A stretch of DNA of 36,704 bases, from the NCBI GenBank assembly GCA_021299335.1, contig JAJTGF010000016.1:1-36704 (forward strand). The letters are read 5' to 3'. The stretch comes from Cryomorphaceae bacterium. Its GTDB lineage: Bacteria > Bacteroidota > Bacteroidia > Flavobacteriales_D > Crocinitomicaceae. The position numbers and the translations under genes are program-made. The notes below the pieces were generated by a model. That model searched no databases and had not been told where the DNA came from. It saw only the letters and a program-made list of their open reading frames with translations. Positions 24,636 through 33,972 of the stretch are shown piece by piece (the first letter of the stretch is position 1; every line of letters begins with the position of its first letter).

Positions 24636-26100
24636 GATAATCTTCTTGTACGCAACGCGCGACAATCTTGGCACTGTTAATGGCTAAAGGAATGCCGCCT
24701 CCTGGATGCACTGTAACCCCCGCAAAGTAAAGACCTTTGATTTTTTTAGAAAAATTGGGATGTCTTAGAAATGCTGAAAAAGCGTTGTTAGAGGCATTGC
24801 CATAAATGGAACCTTGCTTACCACTGTAGCGCGCGTCGATCAAGCGCGGTTCATTGATTTGTTCGCACTCAATGCAATCTTCTATTTCTACCTGAAGTTG
24901 CTTTGTTAATTTAGCTAGGATGCGCTTTCTCAAGAGTTGAATCTCATTGTCCCAATCCTGACCAACATTGATAGGTGCATTCACCATCACAAACCAATTT
25001 TCTTTTCCGTCAGGGGCGTCGGAATGCTCTACCTTGGAAGAAATATGGATGTAGATTGTAGGGTCGGGATGTAAGGTTTTGGTATCAAAAATTGCCTTGA
25101 ACTCTGCTTGGTAGTCCGATGCAAAGAAGATGTTGTGGACACCCAATTGCTCAAAAGAACGGTTCATACCCCAATAAAAGACAACTGCAGAGCTCGACTT
25201 TTCTTGCGAAAGCAAATGGCGAGGCGCTTTAATAGTGGGCATGAGTTGTTCGTAGGTGTAATGGATATCCATATTGGAAACCACCAAATCGAATTCGTAA
25301 TTTCCTTTTGCCGTTCTCAGTCCTTTAATGATGTTGTTCTGATGTAAAATTTCAAGCACGCGTTCATTGGTATGGAAGTCTACTCCAAATTGAGCGGCGA
25401 GTTGTTGGGTGCGTCGGGTAATCTGAACCATACCACCCACAGGCATTGCCGGGCCTTCATTGAACTCTAATTGAGAAATGATATTGAGCATAGCTGGCGC
25501 TAAATAAGGAGAACTCCCATTATAAGTAGCCAAGCGGTCAACAATTTGTATGGTTTTCGAGTTTTTAAAGATTTGGCGATTTTGCTGATGCATCGTTTGG
25601 TGCAAGCCGTATTGAAAGAGGCGCGCTAAGGCCTTTAATAGTGGCCTAGCGAGTAGATGTTTGAGGCGATGCAGTGAGATTTGAATAAACACTGGATAAA
25701 TAGCCTTGTAATTGGCTTCCATTTGAGAGAGAAAATGAAGTGCAGCAGCTTTATCTTCTCCAAATTCGGTTTGTAGTGTTTGTGCTACTTCATCTTTGTG
25801 CACAGGTAAATTGACCTGCTGACCGTCGTTGAAAAAATAGCGACAAGATTCATCGAGCTGATGATAAGGAAAGGTTTGCTGCGGATCTAAGGCTTGAAGT
25901 AACTCTTGTACCAAATGTGGCTCTGTAAAAACGGAAGGCCCCATATCGAAGCGATAGTCGCCGATGCGTTGTTCGACGATTTTCCCACCGATGATGTCGT
26001 TGGCTTCAAAAACAGTTACGCTCAAGCCCAGTTTTCGGAGTTCTATGGCACTGGCCAAAGCCCCAATTCCCGAACCGATGATTCCTACCTTCATTTGCAT
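24619..26100 (-). CDS. Phytoene desaturase (CrtI)-like FAD oxidoreductase
   Basis: 493 residues. An N-terminal FAD-binding motif (G-I-I-G-S-G-I-G-A-L) is followed by F-E-A-N-D-I-I-G-G-K. The C-terminal family signature is Y-F-A-G-V-T-V-H-P-G-G-G-I-P-L-A. Members desaturate or isomerise carotenoids or oxidise related polyenes. No crtB or other carotenoid gene is nearby, so the exact substrate is open. The first ATG at 26100 is used because a -7-like box (GAATTTTG) lies four bases from it; an ATG two codons later is possible. It overlaps the convergent secreted-protein gene by 17 bases. Confidence 0.9.
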   Translation of the reverse strand: MQMKVGIIGSGIGALASAIELRKLGLSVTVFEANDIIGGKIVEQRIGDYRFDMGPSVFTEPHLVQELLQALDPQQTFPYHQLDESCRYFFNDGQQVNLPVHKDEVAQTLQTEFGEDKAAALHFLSQMEANYKAIYPVFIQISLHRLKHLLARPLLKALARLFQYGLHQTMHQQNRQIFKNSKTIQIVDRLATYNGSSPYLAPAMLNIISQLEFNEGPAMPVGGMVQITRRTQQLAAQFGVDFHTNERVLEILHQNNIIKGLRTAKGNYEFDLVVSNMDIHYTYEQLMPTIKAPRHLLSQEKSSSAVVFYWGMNRSFEQLGVHNIFFASDYQAEFKAIFDTKTLHPDPTIYIHISSKVEHSDAPDGKENWFVMVNAPINVGQDWDNEIQLLRKRILAKLTKQLQVEIEDCIECEQINEPRLIDARYSGKQGSIYGNASNNAFSAFLRHPNFSKKIKGLYFAGVTVHPGGGIPLAINSAKIVARCVQEDYPSLRK

Positions 26101-26104
26101 AGTA

Positions 26105-26112
26105 CAAAATTC
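26105..26112 (-). promoter_or_regulatory. -7-like element before the CrtI-like gene
   Basis: GAATTTTG on the minus strand, one mismatch (G for the first T) from TAnnTTTG, four bases from the ATG at 26100. Confidence 0.35.
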
Positions 26113-26217
26113 AAGTAAAAATGTTCTGAAATCCCAATACTGACGGGCATTTTACCCCGCTTTATCAACAAAATGGCCGTTTTTTCAACATTTTGCCATT
26201 TTTTTTGTCCTGAAACC

Positions 26218-26247
26218 TTTGATGGCATTGATATTCCGATATATTTG
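26218..26247 (+). promoter_or_regulatory. Strong promoter of the HU gene
   Basis: TTTG (26218-26221), 18 bases, TATATTTG (26240-26247): the best -33/-7 pair in the window. It is followed by a 40-base AT-rich leader containing a direct repeat (26263-26273 and 26277-26287). Confidence 0.85.
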
Positions 26248-26287
26248 TTTCGATAATTAATTACTAACTAATTAAAACTAACTTATT

Positions 26288-26560
26288 ATGAACAAGGCTG
26301 AATTGATCGACGCAATCGCAGCGTCTGCAGGAATGTCAAAAGCTGATGCAAAACGTGCATTAGATGGTTTCGTAAGCGCTACTACTGGTGCTTTGGCTAA
26401 AGGAGATTCTATCTCTTTAGTAGGTTTCGGTTCTTTTGGAATCTCTAAAAGAAACGCACGCAATGGTCGCAACCCAAAAACTGGTGCTGTAATCAAAATT
26501 GCTGCAAAAAACACAGTTCGTTTCAAGGCAGGTGCAGACCTTTCTAAAAGCGTAAACTAA
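26288..26560 (+). CDS. HU-family DNA-binding protein
   Basis: 90 residues, exact HU length. It has the N-terminal helices M-N-K-A-E-L-I-D-A-I, the G-F-G-S-F motif and the DNA-binding arm R-N-A-R-N-G-R-N-P-K-T-G. It is a nucleoid protein that bends DNA as a dimer. Monocistronic, between a strong promoter and a strong terminator, and codon use looks strongly biased (many GCA/GCT Ala and AAA Lys), as expected for an abundant protein. Confidence 0.97.
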   Translation: MNKAELIDAIAASAGMSKADAKRALDGFVSATTGALAKGDSISLVGFGSFGISKRNARNGRNPKTGAVIKIAAKNTVRFKAGADLSKSVN

Positions 26561-26578
26561 TTCAGAACTTTCTGAAAT

Positions 26579-26615
26579 AAAAAAGGGCTGTCTCGGTGAG
26601 ACAGCCCTTTTTTTA
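26579..26615. terminator. Bidirectional terminator after HU
   Basis: AAAAAGGGCTGTCTC, a GGT loop, GAGACAGCCCTTTTT: a 15-bp stem with T runs on both strands. It serves HU (+) and the SDR gene (-). Confidence 0.92.
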
Positions 26616-26638
26616 TGCCCAATTCTTTGTCGAATCTT

Positions 26639-27442
26639 CTATGTGGCACTTTGCTTTGGAATAATCTTCCAAAACAAACGCGGCAAAAATCTTTTCATGT
26701 AAACTGCCAACAACTCCTTTCCACCAATAAGTACTTCTTTCTTTTGATGAGCTAACGCATCGAGCATTTGCGCTACGCATTTCTCAACGGACATTCCTGT
26801 AGCTTGGTTGTGATCCATGACGCCGTGCGCCTCTCCTGAAGCCGTAAGTGCGCTCGTTGAGATTGGTGTATTGATTTTTCCTGGAAAAGCGATAGTGACG
26901 CAGATGCCATGAGCAGCTTCTTCCATTGACAAACTTTCATAGTAACCAACCAAAGCCGCCTTTGAGGCGCTATAGATGGAGCGCAAATGAAAACCAAATT
27001 TGCCTGCGATGCTGCTGATTACCAAATATTGGCCACTTTTTTGGGCCCGAAAAATGGGTAAGACTGCCTTAGCCAGTGCAATGTTTCCAAAAAAGTTCAC
27101 CTCCATTAGTTGTCGATTGACTTCCATAGAGGTGTCATTTGCACTTGCCCGCTGCGAAACGCCACCGTTGTTGATGATGATGTCTATTCGACCAAATTTA
27201 GATTGTATCTGCTCAATGTAACTATTGACATCTCCTAGGTTTGCTAAATCTAAAGGAAGTACAAGATGGTTTTCGGGTTTTGTCAAGGAAGCTTTTAAAT
27301 TGCTCAGTTTTTCCTGATTGCGCGCTGAGAGCACCAATTGCGCACCAAACGTTGCCAACTGACGAGCCAATTCTTCACCGATTCCGGAAGATGCGCCGGT
27401 AATCCAGATGACCTTATTGCGATAGTATGCAGACTGATTCAT
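26639..27442 (-). CDS. Short-chain dehydrogenase/reductase
   Basis: 267 residues. Classical SDR features: cofactor loop T-G-A-S-S-G-I-G near residues 15-22, N-N-G-G (N-N-A-G variant) and the catalytic S-x-Y-S-A-S-K with Tyr and Lys spaced Y-x3-K. The C-terminal ~40 residues are hydrophobic and basic (Y-M-K-R-F-L-P-R-L-F-W), suggesting membrane association as in DHRS7-like lipid SDRs. The substrate is unknown. Its -7 box TATCTTTG ends four bases before the ATG, predicting a leaderless mRNA. Confidence 0.9.
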   Translation of the reverse strand: MNQSAYYRNKVIWITGASSGIGEELARQLATFGAQLVLSARNQEKLSNLKASLTKPENHLVLPLDLANLGDVNSYIEQIQSKFGRIDIIINNGGVSQRASANDTSMEVNRQLMEVNFFGNIALAKAVLPIFRAQKSGQYLVISSIAGKFGFHLRSIYSASKAALVGYYESLSMEEAAHGICVTIAFPGKINTPISTSALTASGEAHGVMDHNQATGMSVEKCVAQMLDALAHQKKEVLIGGKELLAVYMKRFLPRLFWKIIPKQSAT

Positions 27443-27446
27443 ACAC

Positions 27447-27454
27447 CAAAGATA
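27447..27454 (-). promoter_or_regulatory. -7 element directly before the SDR gene
   Basis: TATCTTTG on the minus strand, an exact TAnnTTTG match, ending four bases from the ATG at 27442. No -33 TTG seen. Confidence 0.65.
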
Positions 27455-27463
27455 AATGATTCG

Positions 27464-27494
27464 TTGGGCGCATGAATGCGTTTTCTTACTTTTG
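27464..27494 (+). promoter_or_regulatory. Promoter of gmhA
   Basis: TTG (27464-27466), 20 bases, TACTTTTG (27487-27494, exact -7). It is followed by a 14-base gap to the ATG at 27509. It rules out the earlier in-frame ATG at 27476. Confidence 0.75.
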
Positions 27495-27508
27495 AAGAAA
27501 AATTGACC

Positions 27509-28084
27509 ATGGATCCTTTGAACTTATTAGCGGAATTTCAAGAAGCACAACAAGTTCTTGCCAACTTTAGTACACCCGAGAATATGCGTAAAATAGCGCA
27601 GGGTGTTTCCATGATGCATAGCGCATTAGCGAACGGACAAAAGATCATGAGTTGTGGCAATGGTGGCTCTATGTGTGATGCCATGCATTTTGCCGAAGAG
27701 TTATCCGGACGCTACAGAAACAATCGTCCGGCACTTGCAGCGGTTTCGATATCTGACCCTTCTCACCTTTCTTGTGTGGCCAATGATTATGGCTACGACC
27801 ACGTTTTTGCCCGCTATATCGAAGGATTAGGTCAAAAAGGGGATGTACTCCTGGGAATTTCGACGTCAGGAAATTCGAAAAATGTCATTTTAGCGGTAGA
27901 GGCGGCCAAGGCCAAAGGTATGCATACGATTGTATTGACCGGAAAAGACGGCGGGCAGCTAGCAAGTTTGGCCGATCTCGAAATTCGCGCACCACACAGC
28001 GCTTACGCCGACCGCGCGCAAGAAATCCACATCAAAGTCATTCATGCTTTTATACTAGGCATCGAACAAGCTTTCGGTTATTGA
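27509..28084 (+). CDS. gmhA: Phosphoheptose isomerase GmhA
   Basis: 191 residues, the same size as E. coli GmhA. A SIS-domain enzyme converting sedoheptulose 7-phosphate to D-glycero-manno-heptose 7-phosphate for LPS heptose. The metal ligands are conserved: H and E in A-M-H-F-A-E-E, Q and H in [10 protein letters not shown]. The phosphate site G-I-S-T-S-G-N-S is also present. The sequence is strikingly close to the proteobacterial type (from memory), hinting at either strong conservation or past transfer. The start is the ATG at 27509, since the upstream part holds the promoter. No other heptose-pathway gene is nearby. It overlaps the convergent permease gene by seven bases. Confidence 0.94.
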   Translation: MDPLNLLAEFQEAQQVLANFSTPENMRKIAQGVSMMHSALANGQKIMSCGNGGSMCDAMHFAEELSGRYRNNRPALAAVSISDPSHLSCVANDYGYDHVFARYIEGLGQKGDVLLGISTSGNSKNVILAVEAAKAKGMHTIVLTGKDGGQLASLADLEIRAPHSAYADRAQEIHIKVIHAFILGIEQAFGY

Positions 28085-29808
28085 TTTAATTGAGAATGTT
28101 TGCGGCTGTAACCAAAGTAAATGAGGAGGCCAAGCACTAACCAAATACCGAAGTAGATCCAATTTTGGAGCGGAATCTCGCTCATCATATATAAACAGGA
28201 AAGCAGACCTAAAGTCGGAATGAGCGATAATTTCTTTGGAATACTCACCACTGTTAAGAAGATGGTAAAAATCCAAAAGATGAGCGAAGGAATTTTATGT
28301 CCAAAATCTGTCCAGGATTTGAATTGTAAATAGTGAAAAAGTTCGTTGGATTGATAAAAATAGACTAACGCACCCAAGAATAAAATAGGTAGCACAAACC
28401 CTGCATTGAGATACGGCGTTTTGAAAGACCCCCGCGGAACATCTGGTTTGTTTTGCAAGACGAGTACGCCACCACAAACCAACACAAATGCGAAAAGTGT
28501 TCCAATAGAGCACAAGTCAGTGACCATCGTAAGGTTCATGAAGAGTGCAGGGATAGCCACCACAAAGCCCACTACAATCGTGGCGAAAGATGGCGTTTTG
28601 TATTTGGGATGAATTTTGGAGAAGCGCTTGGGCAATAAACCATCCCGACTCATGCTCAGCCAAATACGCGGCTGCCCCATTTGAAATACAAGTAATACGG
28701 AAGCCATTGCAACAACAGCAGACATGGAGATGATGAACGTCATTTTGGGCATATTGATGCGCTCAAAAACAAATGCCAAGGGCTCGCCAACCCCAAGCTG
28801 GTGATACGGCACAATTCCAGTGAGCACCAATGCAATTATGATGTAAAGAACCGTACAGATGATGATTGCCCACATCATGCCGCGCGGTAGATCTCGCTGT
28901 GGATTTTCACATTCTTCGGCGGTGGTAGAAATAGCGTCAAAGCCAATGTAGGCAAAAAATACGGCCGAGACACCCTTCAAGACACCGCTCATGCCTTCTG
29001 GTGCAAACGGCGACCAATTCTTCATGTCGATGTAAAAGACACCTACAGCAATCACCAACAAAATAACGGCAAGCTTGATGATCACCATAGCATTGGACGC
29101 ATTGCGGCTTTCTTTGATGCCTCGATACACCAACCAAGTAATCAAAACGATGATAAATAAAGCAGGAATATCGAGCACCAAATGAAAAGAACCAATACGC
29201 GGAGCGCTCATCCAAGCTTGAAAAGCATCTTGTAAGGTTGGTGACAAAGTAGCTAATTCTGACCCTTTTGCCATCAAGTGCTGCGCCTCGTGATAGCCTT
29301 TTGAGGCACTAAGGTAGTCCATTTGCATCCAGGCTGGAAGGTGAATTCCGTTAATATTAAGTGCTTCTATATGAATTTGTTCAAGCATTGTAGTTAAATA
29401 ATCACTCCAAGATATAGCGACGGTAATATTGCCAATCGCGTATTCCATAATGAGCGCCCAACCAATGATCCAAGCGATGAGTTCGCCAAAGGCAACATAC
29501 GAATAAGTGTATGCCGAACCAGCAACCGGAACCATCGATGCGAACTCAGCGTAAGCAAATGCGGCAAAACCACTCGCCAAGGCGGTAAAAAGAAAGAGGA
29601 AAATAACGGCAGGACCACCCTGTGCTGAGGCCTGGCCAATTGTAGAAAAAATACCAGCCCCAATAATGGCTGCAATTCCGAAAGCGATTAAGTCGCGCAT
29701 TTTGAGATGCTTATGCAGAGACTGGCCCTCTGCGCTTGCTTCGTTGGCTTGTACTTGGGCCAAGATGGCTGCTACGGTTTTCTTTCTAAACAAAGAGTTT
29801 TCGGACAT
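28078..29808 (-). CDS. APC-family amino acid permease (cationic amino acid transporter type)
   Basis: 576 residues with about 12-14 membrane segments. The early [11 protein letters not shown] motif (about residues 36-46) is the APC substrate-binding region. [15 protein letters not shown] is typical of the CAT subgroup. A longer loop (about 145-200) links two segments. It should import amino acids across the inner membrane; the specificity (basic amino acids or others) is not certain. Divergent from uvrA across a 47-base gap that holds an inverted repeat with both -7 boxes. Confidence 0.92.
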   Translation of the reverse strand: MSENSLFRKKTVAAILAQVQANEASAEGQSLHKHLKMRDLIAFGIAAIIGAGIFSTIGQASAQGGPAVIFLFLFTALASGFAAFAYAEFASMVPVAGSAYTYSYVAFGELIAWIIGWALIMEYAIGNITVAISWSDYLTTMLEQIHIEALNINGIHLPAWMQMDYLSASKGYHEAQHLMAKGSELATLSPTLQDAFQAWMSAPRIGSFHLVLDIPALFIIVLITWLVYRGIKESRNASNAMVIIKLAVILLVIAVGVFYIDMKNWSPFAPEGMSGVLKGVSAVFFAYIGFDAISTTAEECENPQRDLPRGMMWAIIICTVLYIIIALVLTGIVPYHQLGVGEPLAFVFERINMPKMTFIISMSAVVAMASVLLVFQMGQPRIWLSMSRDGLLPKRFSKIHPKYKTPSFATIVVGFVVAIPALFMNLTMVTDLCSIGTLFAFVLVCGGVLVLQNKPDVPRGSFKTPYLNAGFVLPILFLGALVYFYQSNELFHYLQFKSWTDFGHKIPSLIFWIFTIFLTVVSIPKKLSLIPTLGLLSCLYMMSEIPLQNWIYFGIWLVLGLLIYFGYSRKHSQLNQ

Positions 29809-29827
29809 TCGCGTGTTTTTAAAGCAC

Positions 29828-29852
29828 TAAAAGTAAAGAAATTTTACTTTTG
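29828..29852. promoter_or_regulatory. Inverted-repeat divergent promoter region (permease / uvrA)
   Basis: AAAAGTAAA and TTTACTTTT form a near-perfect inverted repeat (29829-29851). On the plus strand it contains TACTTTTG (29845-29852), an exact -7 box three bases before the uvrA ATG. On the minus strand it contains TACTTTTA (29828-29835), 19 bases before the permease ATG. Confidence 0.55.
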
Positions 29853-29855
29853 CAT

Positions 29856-32639
29856 ATGGAAAAATTTATCACGGTCAAAGGCGCTCGCGAACACAACCTC
29901 AAAGGTTTAGATGTTCGCATCCCACACGGCAAACTTACCGTGATCACGGGCGTATCCGGATCGGGCAAATCAAGTCTTGCATTTGATACCATTTTTGCCG
30001 AAGGCCAGCGCCGCTTTATCGAAAGCATGTCGGCCTACGCACGCCAGTTTTTGGGGCGCTTGGACAAACCCGCCATAGACGACATCAAAGGACTATCACC
30101 CGCCATTGCCATTCAACAAAAAGTAAGTTCTGGAAACCCGAGATCTACCATTGGTACGAGTACAGAAATCTACGATTACCTCAAGTTGCTATACGCCCGA
30201 ATTGGCACCACTTATTCGCCCATTTCTGGAAATCCGGTTCGTCAAGACCAAACCAAAGATGTATTAACTTTTCTAGACAACAGTTGGAAAAACAATTTAT
30301 TTGCCATCTTATACCCTTTAAATATTGATTCATTAAAAAATTTAAATAATACAATTCAATCACTTAATAAAGAGGGATTTACAAGATTGTTTTTGAACGA
30401 AAATTTTGTCTTAATCGACGACGTCTTTCCACTTGAATCACTTCCTCAAACAACGCCTTGGGTTGTGGTAGACCGCCTTAAAAATGAACCCAGAGAACTA
30501 CCGCAGCAAAGCCGACTAGCAGAGGGAATTGAGCGCGCCTTTGTGGAAGGTAAAGGCGAGTGTAGTTTGTACAACGCCAACACCCATGAATTCGTCAACT
30601 TCAGCGCGCGCTTCGAAGCCGACGGCCTGCGCTTTGAAACGCCAAGCCCTGCTTTCTTTGCTTTCAACAACCCCTATGGCGCTTGCAAAAAATGCGAAGG
30701 CTACGGCATGACGCTTGGTATCGACGAAGAGCTGGTCTTCCCCGATCGCAGTAAAAGCATTTACGAAGGTGCAGTAGCTCCATGGAAAGGCGAAAACATG
30801 CAAGAATACCAACAAACCTTATTGTTTCAAGCCAATAAATTTGACTTTCCCATTCACCGCCCGATCCAAGATTTAAGTCCGGAACAATATGCGCTTTTAT
30901 GGACAGGTAATCATTACTTTGTTGGTTTAAATGAATTCTTTAAACAAATTGAAAGTCAGACATATAAAATTCAATATAGAGTTCTTTTGTCGCGCTACAG
31001 AGGCAAGACAATTTGCCCAGACTGCAACGGAACGCGCTTGCGAAAAGACGCCAGCTATGTTCAAATTGCTGGGCAAAGCATTCAAGATGTTGTACTGATG
31101 AGCATAGATAAGGCCCTGGACTTTTTTACACAACTAGAACTCAAGCCCTACGAACAATCCGTTTGCAAACATATCTTACCAGAAATTATACAGCGCCTTA
31201 CTTACTTACAAAAAGTCGGACTCGGGTACCTTACACTCAATCGCAACTCCAATACACTCTCAGGTGGTGAAGCCCAGCGAATTCAACTCGCGACCTCAAT
31301 CGGATCCAGCTTGGTAGGCTCCTTGTATATCCTAGACGAGCCTTCAATTGGCTTGCACCCAAGAGACACCAAAAAACTATTAGAGGTACTGACTGCCCTC
31401 AAAAACCAAGGCAACACGGTATTGGTGGTGGAGCACGAAGAAGAAATCATGCGCGCCGCAGACGAGATTCTAGATATTGGGCCACTGGCCGGTAGCCAGG
31501 GTGGTAACTTGGTCTTTCAAGGAGATTTTCAAGCATTGCGCAAAAGTGACTCCTTGACCGCACAATACCTTACTGGCCGAAAACAAATTCCAATTCCTCA
31601 AAGAACCCGAACAGCACTTGGCCAACTTCAGATTCACCATGCGCGCCAAAACAACCTCAAAAATTTGGACGTACAAATTCCACTCGGGCAACTCGTCTGC
31701 GTCACTGGCGTATCCGGATCAGGTAAATCGACGCTTATCAAGCGTTTGTTGTACCCCTTGGTGCGCAAAGAACTCGGGCTCAGCAGTGACCTCATTGGCA
31801 AGTGCAACGGTCTGAGCGGCGATATCAAAAAAATTGGGCAAGTCGAATTCATCGATCAAAACCCCATTGGTAAATCGTCGCGGAGTAACCCTATCACCTA
31901 CGTCAAGGCTTTTGATGACATCAGGGAAATCTACGCGCGGCAACCTTTAGCCAAATTGCGCGGCTACAAACCAGGCTATTTCTCCTTTAACGTCGCTGGC
32001 GGACGCTGTGAAATCTGCGAAGGAGAGGGCAACATTACGGTTTCAATGCAATTCATGGCCGATGTACAACTCCCTTGCAAGCACTGTAAAGCCAAACGTT
32101 ATAAATCAGAAACGCTCGAGATCACCTACCGTGACAAATCAATCGCCGACCTACTCGAACTCACGCTGCAAGAAGCCTTGGATTTCTTTGCTGCAGACCC
32201 AGATAAATTGGCCCAGCGCGTAGCAGAGAAAATCCAGCCACTTGTCGATGTCGGCCTCGGCTACTTAACCGTGGGGCAATCATCCAGTACGATGTCTGGT
32301 GGCGAAGCCCAGCGCATCAAACTTGCATCCTTTTTAGGTAAAGGCAATCAGCAGACACCTACCCTGTTTATATTTGACGAACCCACCACTGGGCTCCACT
32401 TTTACGACATCGAAAAACTCCTCATCGCTTTCAATGCGCTTCTGGACAAAGGCCATTCATTAGTAGTCATCGAGCACAACATGGAAGTTATCAAATGTGC
32501 CGATCACATCATTGACCTTGGTCCTGACGGCGGTGAAAATGGAGGTTATTTATTGTTTGCTGGCCACCCTAAAGAGTTCATCAAACTCAAAGACAACACC
32601 ACAGCACAGTTTTTAAGTGAAAAGCTTGTTGAAAACTAA
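29856..32639 (+). CDS. uvrA: Excinuclease ABC subunit A
   Basis: 927 residues from the ATG at 29856; a TTG two codons earlier overlaps the -7 box and is rejected. UvrA is the damage-recognition ATPase of nucleotide excision repair. It has two ABC modules with G-V-S-G-S-G-K-S, S-G-G-E-A-Q-R-I (twice), D-E-P-S-I-G-L-H and D-E-P-T-T-G-L-H. The Zn sites are C-K-K-C-E-G-Y-G with C-P-D-C-N-G-T, and C-E-I-C-E-G-E-G with C-K-H-C. The promoter box lies three bases before the ATG, so the transcript is predicted leaderless. The next gene has its own -7 box. Confidence 0.97.
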   Translation: MEKFITVKGAREHNLKGLDVRIPHGKLTVITGVSGSGKSSLAFDTIFAEGQRRFIESMSAYARQFLGRLDKPAIDDIKGLSPAIAIQQKVSSGNPRSTIGTSTEIYDYLKLLYARIGTTYSPISGNPVRQDQTKDVLTFLDNSWKNNLFAILYPLNIDSLKNLNNTIQSLNKEGFTRLFLNENFVLIDDVFPLESLPQTTPWVVVDRLKNEPRELPQQSRLAEGIERAFVEGKGECSLYNANTHEFVNFSARFEADGLRFETPSPAFFAFNNPYGACKKCEGYGMTLGIDEELVFPDRSKSIYEGAVAPWKGENMQEYQQTLLFQANKFDFPIHRPIQDLSPEQYALLWTGNHYFVGLNEFFKQIESQTYKIQYRVLLSRYRGKTICPDCNGTRLRKDASYVQIAGQSIQDVVLMSIDKALDFFTQLELKPYEQSVCKHILPEIIQRLTYLQKVGLGYLTLNRNSNTLSGGEAQRIQLATSIGSSLVGSLYILDEPSIGLHPRDTKKLLEVLTALKNQGNTVLVVEHEEEIMRAADEILDIGPLAGSQGGNLVFQGDFQALRKSDSLTAQYLTGRKQIPIPQRTRTALGQLQIHHARQNNLKNLDVQIPLGQLVCVTGVSGSGKSTLIKRLLYPLVRKELGLSSDLIGKCNGLSGDIKKIGQVEFIDQNPIGKSSRSNPITYVKAFDDIREIYARQPLAKLRGYKPGYFSFNVAGGRCEICEGEGNITVSMQFMADVQLPCKHCKAKRYKSETLEITYRDKSIADLLELTLQEALDFFAADPDKLAQRVAEKIQPLVDVGLGYLTVGQSSSTMSGGEAQRIKLASFLGKGNQQTPTLFIFDEPTTGLHFYDIEKLLIAFNALLDKGHSLVVIEHNMEVIKCADHIIDLGPDGGENGGYLLFAGHPKEFIKLKDNTTAQFLSEKLVEN

Positions 32640-32672
32640 AGACTTGTTCATGAGTTATATTTTATATTCTCT

Positions 32673-32680
32673 TAACTTTG
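32673..32680 (+). promoter_or_regulatory. -7 element of the SPT-like gene
   Basis: TAACTTTG, an exact TAnnTTTG match, 15 bases before the ATG at 32696. The nearest TTG is 26 bases upstream (32644-32646), longer than usual. Confidence 0.6.
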
Positions 32681-32695
32681 CAAAAAAATAGCAGC

Positions 32696-33943
32696 ATGTC
32701 AGCAGATATCTTCGAAAAAATCAAGGCAAACCGCGGACCACTCGGAATGCATGCCAAAGAATCTCACGGGTACTTCACTTTCCCCAAGTTAGAAGGTGAA
32801 ATTGGTCCTCACATGAACTTCAGAGGCAAAGAAAAACTCAATTGGTCTCTCAATAACTATTTGGGCTTAGCCAATCATCCAGAGGTGCGCCAAGCAGATG
32901 CTGATGCGGCTGCGCTTTTTGGTTTCGGATCCCCGATGGGAGCGCGCATGATGTCTGGTAACTCCAACTACCACGAACAACTCGAAAATGAACTTTCGGC
33001 TTTTGTCGGAAAAGAAGACACCATACTCGCCAATTTTGGGTACCAAGCTGTGGTATCGGCAATTGACTGCTTGGTAGACCGCCACGATGTCATTGTTTAT
33101 GACGCCGAATCACATGCTTGTATCCTCGACGGCGTTCGCCTGCACATGGGCAAGCGTTTCGTATTCAAACACAACGACGTTGAAGATTGCGAAAAGCAAT
33201 TACAAAGAGCGACCAAACTTGCAGCCGAAACTGGCGGAGCAATTCTTGTGATTACAGAAGGCGTTTTTGGCATGCGCGGAGACCAAGGTAAACTCAAAGA
33301 AATAGTCGCCCTCAAAGAAAAATATAACTTCCGTTTGTTTGTAGACGATGCGCACGGCATTGGCGTACTCGGAGCAACCGGAGCCGGAACAGGCCAAGAA
33401 CAAGGTTGTCAGGATGGCATCGACATTTACTTCGGTACTTTTGCCAAGTCTTTTGCCCTTATAGGCGGCTTTATCTCTTCCGACGAACAAGTCGTTGAAT
33501 ATTTGCGCTACAACATGCGTTCTCAGATTTTTGCCAAAGCAATGCCAGCGGCATTGGTTCTTGGTTTGCTCAAGCGCCTAGAACTCATGCGCAAGCATCC
33601 TGAACTAAAGGACAAACTCTGGGAAAACACCAACGCACTTCAGAATGGCCTCAAAGCAGCTGGTTTTGAAATTGGCCCAACTGACAGTTGCGTAACGCCT
33701 GTATACCTCAGCGGTTCGATCCCTGAAGCAACAAACCTCATCTTTGACCTCCGCGAAAACTACAACGTTTTCTGTTCTATGGTCGTTTATCCTGTGGTTC
33801 CAAAAGGCATGATCATCTTGCGCTTGATTCCAACCGCAGTGCACACGCTAGAAGATGTGCGTTACACCATTGATTGTTTCTCGCAAATCGTCGGCAAACT
33901 CAAAGCAGGCGAATATATGTCAGACAAAATTGCCGCAATCTAA
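32696..33943 (+). CDS. Alpha-oxoamine synthase, serine palmitoyltransferase-like
   Basis: 415 residues from the ATG at 32696 (M-S-A-D-I-F); a TTG start 18 bases earlier lies inside the -7 box. A PLP enzyme of the KBL/SPT/AONS family that condenses an amino acid with an acyl-CoA. The PLP Lys is 251 in F-A-K-S-F, and D-D-A-H-G-I-G-V-L-G precedes it. Bacteroidota use such enzymes to make sphingolipids (serine) or sulfonolipids (cysteate); which applies here is not readable. It could also be a 2-amino-3-ketobutyrate ligase, but the sequence pattern (W-S-L-N-N-Y-L-G-L-A) is closer to the SPT-like group. Transcription ends at the hairpin at 33973-34006. Confidence 0.85.
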   Translation: MSADIFEKIKANRGPLGMHAKESHGYFTFPKLEGEIGPHMNFRGKEKLNWSLNNYLGLANHPEVRQADADAAALFGFGSPMGARMMSGNSNYHEQLENELSAFVGKEDTILANFGYQAVVSAIDCLVDRHDVIVYDAESHACILDGVRLHMGKRFVFKHNDVEDCEKQLQRATKLAAETGGAILVITEGVFGMRGDQGKLKEIVALKEKYNFRLFVDDAHGIGVLGATGAGTGQEQGCQDGIDIYFGTFAKSFALIGGFISSDEQVVEYLRYNMRSQIFAKAMPAALVLGLLKRLELMRKHPELKDKLWENTNALQNGLKAAGFEIGPTDSCVTPVYLSGSIPEATNLIFDLRENYNVFCSMVVYPVVPKGMIILRLIPTAVHTLEDVRYTIDCFSQIVGKLKAGEYMSDKIAAI

Positions 33944-33972
33944 AGAAAGCGGCAAGTTCAAAAAATACTTCA

